From NCBI GenBank assembly GCA_020832495.1, contig JAFIEP010000099.1, positions 1 to 64,000 on the forward strand: 64,000 nucleotides of DNA, in the 5' to 3' direction. The notes under the pieces are model-generated. The model saw only the letters and a program-made list of their open reading frames with translations, was not told the origin of the DNA and searched no databases. Positions 59,219-64,000 of the stretch are shown here, in pieces. This DNA is from Acidimicrobiia bacterium (GTDB lineage: Bacteria; Actinomycetota; Acidimicrobiia; Acidimicrobiales; Acidimicrobilacustridaceae). Position 1 is the first letter of the stretch. Each line of letters starts with the position of its first letter. A program made the translations under genes and the position numbers.

Positions 59219-60130
59219 TCAGTCACGACTCGGCTCGGGTGCCGGCGCACCGTCGTCGGTGCGCCCGGCGTCAGTCCGGGCGTCCGGCGCGGCGGGGTCG
59301 GCGGGAGCGGCGTCGGGCGACGGACCGCCAGGGGCGGCGGTGGGGTAGAGGCTCTGATGCCCCGGTCCGATACCAGCCGCTGCCAACTCGGCATCGGCCC
59401 GTGCTTCGCGCTGGCGGCCTCCTTCGCGGACCCGGCGGCGGGACTCGCTGTCGAGGCTGGCGCCGTCGACCACCATGCCGCCGTCCGCTGCGGCCTGCTC
59501 GAGGAGGTTCCGCACCTGCGGCCAGCTGCCCGCTGCGCCCTCGCCCACGATCTGCGAGGTCGGGCCGTCGACCAGGATGAAGTAGGGGCTGACCGGCACC
59601 CCGTAGGCCTCGTAGGCATCGCTCGACATGATGGTGGTGCAGGTGGTCGGAGCGAGGCCCGCCACGGCGGCGGGGCTCTCGGCCTCCGGCCCCTTCGTGA
59701 CGATGACGAGCCGGGTGTCCGTGCCGGGGAGACGGTCCGCCTCACCCCCGGCAAATGCCTGCCAGAACGCCCCACACGTACCGCAGCCGCTGGAGAGGAA
59801 GGCCAGCAACGTGGTGTTGGTCGTGCCCGCCACGCGCACGGTCTTGGCCCCGCCCTGCGGCGTGGAACCCACCAGGTCCACCACGTCGGTGGACTCGGTG
59901 CGCGGTTCGGGAACACCGGGGCGCGTGCGGATCTCGTCGGGATCGTCGGTGACCTGCGCCCGGGGCGTGGCGGCGGCCGGTCGGGTGGCTGGTCGGTCGT
60001 CGTCCTCGTAGACCCCGGCGCCCAGTTCGTGCAGTCGGCGGAGGATCTCGGCGTGGCTGCGCAGCAGTCCGACGACCAGCACGGCCAGGAGCACCACGAC
60101 CGCGGCCAGCGTGGCCACGACCACCGTCAT
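59219..60130 (-). CDS. MauD-like membrane-anchored thioredoxin
   Basis: 303 aa. An N-terminal membrane anchor (VVVATLAAVVVLLAVLVVGL) precedes a Pro/Arg/Asp-rich linker and a thioredoxin-like domain (about 95-245) with active site CGTC at 116-119 (LLAFLSSGCGTCGAFWQAF), YGVPVSPYFILVDGPTSQIV (cis-Pro region) and SWPQVRNLLEQA. The tail after 250 is disordered. MauD proteins assist disulfide formation in methylamine dehydrogenase light chain. Here the adjacent genes encode a light-chain-like protein and a MauE-like protein, with ATGA overlap to the former, so the same maturation job is inferred. Confidence 0.85.
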   Translation of the reverse strand: MTVVVATLAAVVVLLAVLVVGLLRSHAEILRRLHELGAGVYEDDDRPATRPAAATPRAQVTDDPDEIRTRPGVPEPRTESTDVVDLVGSTPQGGAKTVRVAGTTNTTLLAFLSSGCGTCGAFWQAFAGGEADRLPGTDTRLVIVTKGPEAESPAAVAGLAPTTCTTIMSSDAYEAYGVPVSPYFILVDGPTSQIVGEGAAGSWPQVRNLLEQAAADGGMVVDGASLDSESRRRVREGGRQREARADAELAAAGIGPGHQSLYPTAAPGGPSPDAAPADPAAPDARTDAGRTDDGAPAPEPSRD

Positions 60131-61935
60131 GGGGCAGCCCGCTCGTGGAGGCGGTGCAGGAAGGCGGCCATGGCCTGACGGCTCACCGGTGCGCCCGGTC
60201 GGAAGGTCCCGTCGGCGAAGCCCTGGGCGATGCCGGAACCGGCCAGCCAGGCGATCTCCGCAGCGAAGGGATGGTCGGGGCCGACGTCGCTGAACGGCGA
60301 GGTGCTCGCAGGGATCTCCTCGTCGCTGACCCAGGGCCAGAACCGCTGCAGGAACGCCGCCATCGCCTGACGGCTCACGGCTTCGGCCGCCCGGAAGGTG
60401 CCATCGGGGAACCCCTGGGCGATCCCCGTGGCGGCCAGCCAGCCGATCTCCGTGAAGAAGGGGTCCTGGGGTCCGACGTCGTCGAAGGCAGGGGCCGGCC
60501 CGGGTGCAGCAGCGCCGAGGAGACCGGCCAGACGCTGGAGGAAGGCGGCCATGGCCTGGCGACTCACCGGCGCCGTCGGTCGGAAGGTGCCGTCGGGATA
60601 GCCGCCGGCCACGCTGGCACCCACCAGCCAGACCACGTCGTCCGCGAAGGGGTTGTTGACCGACACGTCGGAGAAGCCGGCCACGCCGCCCACGGTGGCG
60701 GTGGTGCAAGCCAACAGGGCGTTGCCCTGTGCGCTGGTGGAGACGATCTCGGCGCAGACCGTGCGGGTGCCCGGGTCGAGACCGGTCACGGTGACGTCGA
60801 AGCCACGGTTCGAGCCGTACTGCGGGAAGGCGGCCCCCACGTCGGGTCGCGACAAGTTGGCGCGCGCGGTGGCCACGTGCGCGCCGTTGGCCAGGATGCG
60901 CACGTCGACGGCGCCCGAGAAGCCGTTGAGCACGGCCCAGCCGCGCACCCGCAGCGTGCCCGCGCCGCCAGTGGCCTCGTCGATCGTGCCGATGGCGCGG
61001 TTGAACGTCGTGGTGCACCCGAGATCGGCGTTCTGCGACCCGAAGCCCACGTTGCGAGCGGTGACGCACACCTGGCGGGGCACCACGCCACCGACGCTGA
61101 TGGTGACGTCGAAGCCTCGCCGGTCCCCCCAGCCCACGAAGGCGTTGGCCACGTCGGGTCGGGGCCGGTCGGCGATCACACTGCTGACCAGCGCCCCGTC
61201 GACGCGGACGTCGATGGGCACGGGGTCGACCACGTCGAAGTCGAGGCCCCAACCCTGGATGCGCACCTGCCGGCCACTGGTCGTGATGGTCTCGGTGATC
61301 GTGTCCACGTTGCCGATGGGTACGTGCAGGCACGGGCGGTCGTGGTTGGCCGTGTTGTTGTCCACGCGCACCGTGGTGGTACAGGTGGCGTCAAGCGCCC
61401 AAGGTGGCACGCAGGTCACCACCCGGCAGACGATGGGGCCGATGCAGGCGATCTGCTGGTTGCACTGCCCGTAGCGGAACTCGGTGCAGCCGGCCTTGCG
61501 GTTGTTGCAGCTGCCGTTGGCGCAGCCGCACGGTGTGCCCGAGCAGGCCCCCGAGCAGATGCCGTTGGCGCCGCAGCCGCAGCCGCCACAGGGGGTGTTG
61601 CAGTCCATGTAGTAGCGGGGTCCGCCGCAGAAGGCGGTGCCGTCCACCTTCCACCATCCTCCGAGGATGGTGCCGGCCGGGCAGGTGTTGTGGCCGGTGA
61701 GGGTGCAGCAGAACTCCGTGTAGCCGTCGCAGCACAGCGACCCGCACGGACACGACGACCCGCTGCAGTTGCAGATGGCCCGGTAGGCGTCGACCGGCTG
61801 CAGCGCGTAGGCCAGCGGGTTGGTGGCCAGCGCGCTCCCCGCGACCGCCGTGCCCGCCAGGAAGCCTCGGCGGCCGAAGCGGTTGGCCAGCAGCCCGGCG
61901 GCCCGATCGACCAGTCGGGCGGTGGGGGCGCTCAC
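60127..61935 (-). CDS. Cys-rich Tat-exported protein: MADH light-chain-like domain plus SLH domains
   Basis: 602 aa. Tat signal FGRRGFLAG (RR 22-23). Residues 55-185 hold 25 cysteines, with CNCSGSSCPCGSLCCDGYTE, FCCTLTGHNTCPAGT, GGWWKVDGTAFCGGPRYYMD and later CGC and CxGxC runs. Order and spacing resemble methylamine dehydrogenase light chain, including CPxGT before a Trp, but the second cofactor Trp position reads QQIACIGP (Ala). Two RGWxxD...RPDV repeats (about 205-405) and three SLH domains (about 415-600, SRQAMAAFLxR) follow. It is probably a disulfide-rich surface protein matured by the MauE/MauD-like neighbours. GTG start in GTGA overlap with the MauE-like gene. Confidence 0.8.
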   Translation of the reverse strand: MSAPTARLVDRAAGLLANRFGRRGFLAGTAVAGSALATNPLAYALQPVDAYRAICNCSGSSCPCGSLCCDGYTEFCCTLTGHNTCPAGTILGGWWKVDGTAFCGGPRYYMDCNTPCGGCGCGANGICSGACSGTPCGCANGSCNNRKAGCTEFRYGQCNQQIACIGPIVCRVVTCVPPWALDATCTTTVRVDNNTANHDRPCLHVPIGNVDTITETITTSGRQVRIQGWGLDFDVVDPVPIDVRVDGALVSSVIADRPRPDVANAFVGWGDRRGFDVTISVGGVVPRQVCVTARNVGFGSQNADLGCTTTFNRAIGTIDEATGGAGTLRVRGWAVLNGFSGAVDVRILANGAHVATARANLSRPDVGAAFPQYGSNRGFDVTVTGLDPGTRTVCAEIVSTSAQGNALLACTTATVGGVAGFSDVSVNNPFADDVVWLVGASVAGGYPDGTFRPTAPVSRQAMAAFLQRLAGLLGAAAPGPAPAFDDVGPQDPFFTEIGWLAATGIAQGFPDGTFRAAEAVSRQAMAAFLQRFWPWVSDEEIPASTSPFSDVGPDHPFAAEIAWLAGSGIAQGFADGTFRPGAPVSRQAMAAFLHRLHERAAP

Positions 61936-62528
61936 GAGGAGGCCGCCGGGGTCGGGCGCTCGATGCGTCGGGGCGGCGCAACCAGGGCGAAGGACGGCGC
62001 CGCGGTGGTGGAGGACCGGTCTCGGCGGGTGGTGGCCATGGTGGCGGGGAGCACGGTCATGGCCACCACGAACAACCAGGTGCCCACCACGATGAGGGCA
62101 CCGAGCGTGAGGGCGCCGACGGTCGATCCGGCGGCGGCGTCGAGCAGGCTCGGTGCCGAGGTCACCGCCGCCGCCCCGGCCACGAACGCGCCGCTCACGT
62201 CGGCACCCACGTGCCATGCCGTGGGCGGGCTCGACAGTGATCCGAAGCAACCGCATGACGCCGCGGCGTCGCCCTTGCGGACCAGCACCACCATGAGTGC
62301 CGAGAAGAGGGCGTAGGCCACGGCCACGGCCAGCCAGGTGAGGCCGCCCATCACGACGGCGACTACCCCGGCGGTGATCTCGACCGCGCCGATGCCGGCC
62401 ACGACCAGCGTGGACGACGGCAGGCGCAGGGTGCGCAGCATGGCTCGGGTGGGCTCGGGGTCGCGCAACTTGAAGACGCCAGCCACCACCAGGGCGGCGG
62501 CCACGATGACTGCCGGGCCGACCATCAC
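61932..62528 (-). CDS. MauE-like (DoxX-related) membrane protein
   Basis: 198 aa, about 4-5 transmembrane helices. It starts MVGPAVIVAAALVVAGVFKL, which is the DoxX/MauE first helix with the FKLRDP motif. Helices TLVVAGIGAVEITAGVVAVV and WLAVAVAYALFSALMVVLVR follow, then the Cys motif SCGCFGS (92-97), as in MauE and VKOR-like thiol proteins, and a long C-terminal tail. MauE passes redox equivalents for disulfide formation in the periplasmic light chain. It is the first gene of the four-gene operon. The GTG start has TAGCGT 7 nt upstream (leaderless); the next codon is ATG. Confidence 0.85.
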   Translation of the reverse strand: MMVGPAVIVAAALVVAGVFKLRDPEPTRAMLRTLRLPSSTLVVAGIGAVEITAGVVAVVMGGLTWLAVAVAYALFSALMVVLVRKGDAAASCGCFGSLSSPPTAWHVGADVSGAFVAGAAAVTSAPSLLDAAAGSTVGALTLGALIVVGTWLFVVAMTVLPATMATTRRDRSSTTAAPSFALVAPPRRIERPTPAASS

Positions 62529-62535
62529 ACTCCGC

Positions 62536-62541
62536 ACGCTA
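62536..62541 (-). promoter_or_regulatory. -10 element of the leaderless Mau-like operon promoter
   Basis: TAGCGT on the minus strand, 7 nt before the GTG at 62528. Confidence 0.55.
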
Positions 62542-62641
62542 GTGCAGGAGGCCACCGCGATCGGTGTCGGCGGCTCGACCCCGACGGCACTGCAGCGGGG
62601 CGACACGCGACACGATGCGAGGATGGGCCCGTCCCCGACGG

Positions 62642-62647
62642 TAGGAT
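62642..62647 (+). promoter_or_regulatory. -10-like element of the helicase gene
   Basis: TAGGAT, 136 nt before the GTG at 62784, implying a long 5' leader of about 130 nt. Confidence 0.4.
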
Positions 62648-62687
62648 GGGTGTGCGCTGGCACGTGCTGGCGCGGGTCTGTTCGAGC

Positions 62688-62740
62688 AGTGCTCTGGAAG
62701 TGATCTGGAAGTGCTCTGAATCGGCCGCTCAATGGGCCGA
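62688..62740 (+). repeat. 11-bp tandem repeats and hairpin in the helicase leader
   Basis: Three 11-bp units (agtgctctgga type) run from 62688 to 62720, followed at once by TCGGCC (62721-62726) pairing with GGCCGA (62735-62740) around an 8-nt loop. Both lie in the predicted 5' leader of the DEAD-box helicase gene. Confidence 0.65.
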
Positions 62741-62783
62741 GTTCGTCCTGACCTCTTCCTTCCCACTTTCCGACAGGAGCATT

Positions 62784-64000
62784 GTGACTTTCGAATCCCT
62801 CGGCGTGCCTGCCGCGCTGTGTCGCTCGTTGGCGGCCCGCCGCATCGACGCCCCGTTCCCCATCCAAGAGGCCACCGTGCCGCCGGCGCTGGCCGGTCGT
62901 GACGTCTGTGGCAAGGCTCCGACAGGTTCGGGCAAGACCCTGGCGTTCGGTCTGGCCATCGCCGTCCGGCTCGGTGCCCCCGTCCAGCGGGTCGGCGCTC
63001 GTCGACCCCGCGCCTTGGTGCTGGTCCCCACCCGCGAGCTGGCCACGCAGGTGGCCGAGGAGCTCGCCCTCCTGTTGGGTTCGCCCTCGGAGGTGGCCGC
63101 TGTGTTCGGCGGCACCGGCTACGGACCCCAGCGCAAGGCGCTGCAGCGTGGTGTGCCCGTGCTGGTCGCCTGCCCTGGTCGGCTCGAAGACCTCATCTCC
63201 AGTGGCGACGTGATCCTCGACGCCGTGGAGATCGCCGTGCTCGACGAGGCGGACCGCATGGCCGACATGGGGTTCCTCCCGGCGGTGCGCCGCATCCTGG
63301 ACCTGACGGCCGACGAACGCCAGACGCTGCTGTTCTCGGCCACGCTCGACGGCGACGTCGACGCCGTCGTCCGGCGCTACCAGGACCGTCCGGTCCGTCA
63401 CGAGGTGCCCGGCGACGAGTCCGATGGCACCCGGGTGCGGACGGTGTTCTGGTCGGTCGAGCGAGGTGACCGGGTGTCGGTCACGGCGGATCTCGTGCGT
63501 GCGCACGGTCCGACCATCGTGTTCTCTCGCACCCGCCACGGGGCCGATCGGCTCACCCGCCAGCTCGAACGAGCAGGTGTGAAGGGGGCGGCGCTCCACG
63601 GGGCCCGCAGCCAGTCACAACGTGAGCGGGCCCTGGCCGCCTTCACCGCCGGTCGGGTCCAGGCCCTGGTGGCCACCGACGTGGCCGCTCGCGGCATTCA
63701 CGTCGACGACGTGGCCTGCGTGGTCCACTTCGACCTCCCCGAGGACCCGAAGGACTTCGTGCACCGATCCGGGCGAACCGGTAGAGCCGGGGCCGAAGGT
63801 CTGGTGGTGGCCATGGCCACGCCCGACCGGGCCAAGCTCGCCGGCGAGCTCCAACGGGCCCTCGGCCTGCCCAAGGGGCTCGATGCGCCGTCAGTGCTGG
63901 CTCGGTCAACGGCGCGACCTGCGCGTGCGAACGGCGCAGCGGCCCGCTCGAACGGCACCGAGGCTGCGGCCAGGCCCGATCCGGTGAGCAGCCCCGGGCG
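62784..64000 (+). CDS. DEAD-box ATP-dependent RNA helicase (partial, runs off the window)
   Basis: At least 405 residues, 3' end outside the window. All helicase motifs are present: FPIQEATVPPALAGRDVCGK (Q motif), APTGSGKT (I), VLVPTRELATQV (Ia), VACPGRLEDLI (Ib), VLDEADRMADMGF (II), LLFSATLDGD (III), IVFSRTRHGADRL (IV), ALVATDVAARGIHVDDV (V) and HRSGRTGRAG (VI). The visible tail is Arg/Ala-rich. It is a RhlE/DeaD-like RNA helicase for ribosome assembly or mRNA remodelling. GTG start with AGGAG upstream; the long leader with repeats and a hairpin suggests post-transcriptional control. Confidence 0.93.
   Translation, partial: MTFESLGVPAALCRSLAARRIDAPFPIQEATVPPALAGRDVCGKAPTGSGKTLAFGLAIAVRLGAPVQRVGARRPRALVLVPTRELATQVAEELALLLGSPSEVAAVFGGTGYGPQRKALQRGVPVLVACPGRLEDLISSGDVILDAVEIAVLDEADRMADMGFLPAVRRILDLTADERQTLLFSATLDGDVDAVVRRYQDRPVRHEVPGDESDGTRVRTVFWSVERGDRVSVTADLVRAHGPTIVFSRTRHGADRLTRQLERAGVKGAALHGARSQSQRERALAAFTAGRVQALVATDVAARGIHVDDVACVVHFDLPEDPKDFVHRSGRTGRAGAEGLVVAMATPDRAKLAGELQRALGLPKGLDAPSVLARSTARPARANGAAARSNGTEAAARPDPVSSPG

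Noticed and set aside
60127-61935. Assigning the Cys-rich protein as a working methylamine dehydrogenase subunit
   Set aside because: No heavy chain, amicyanin, mauF or mauG in the window and the second cofactor Trp appears missing, so an enzyme call would overreach.

Overview
The window is a GC-rich stretch of bacterial chromosome with dense, short-spaced genes, many GTG/TTG starts, an F420-type luciferase-like oxidoreductase, a WS/DGAT acyltransferase, numerous lipoproteins and several secreted proteins with S-layer homology (SLH) domains. Together these suggest an actinobacterium, most likely of the Acidimicrobiia (Ilumatobacter/Iamia/Microthrix type); this is inference from gene content, not a phylogenetic result. 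The left end carries a 280-bp near-perfect palindrome with a poly-C/poly-G centre that looks like a fold-back contig end. The right end cuts through a DEAD-box helicase.

Left part (0.3-9.3 kb): a nitrogen-assimilation locus. A solute-binding lipoprotein and a TetR regulator face a rightward operon of two DUF1989 proteins, a biotin-dependent urea/guanidine carboxylase and an allophanate hydrolase. Two DUF1989 subunits next to this carboxylase is the signature of guanidine use (guanidine to carboxyguanidine to allophanate to ammonia and CO2), although such genes are usually labelled as urea genes. A 21-bp palindrome in the divergent promoter region, with a related site upstream of the binding-protein gene, is a good candidate for the TetR operator. 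After it come an LLM-class oxidoreductase, a SnoaL-like protein and a tRNA-Arg(CCU).

Middle (11-41 kb): an AbiE-type toxin-antitoxin pair in toxin-first order, a GH38 alpha-mannosidase, small unknowns, a CpaE/ParA-like ATPase, an SLH beta-propeller protein, a WS/DGAT acyltransferase, a protein with a duplicated module under a Fur-like box, a YhaN/YhaO-like (SbcCD-type) pair, a zinc-ribbon membrane protein, a thioesterase, a second SLH protein, a rhodanese lipoprotein coupled to a NagZ-type glycosidase, an SDR, a coupled SNF2-helicase/SWIM pair and a secreted parallel beta-helix protein.

Right part (41-64 kb): an ABC-2 export system, a DUF2817 peptidase-like protein, a lipoprotein, an acyl-CoA synthetase coupled to a serine beta-lactamase-like lipoprotein, a cNMP-binding protein, a PhoD-type phosphatase, an AI-2E-family permease, a pirin and a CcdA-like membrane protein. 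The most unusual locus is at 58.7-62.5 kb. It is a four-gene operon of MauE-like membrane protein, Tat-exported cysteine-rich protein resembling methylamine dehydrogenase light chain but fused to SLH domains, MauD-like thioredoxin and a small unknown protein. No heavy chain and no TTQ-forming MauG is present. It looks like a disulfide-maturation system reused for a surface-layer protein.

Across the window at least eleven genes have a TAnnnT hexamer exactly 6-7 nt upstream of an ATG/GTG and no Shine-Dalgarno sequence. This indicates widespread leaderless transcription and was used here to choose several start codons. No insertion sequence, CRISPR array or rRNA was seen.
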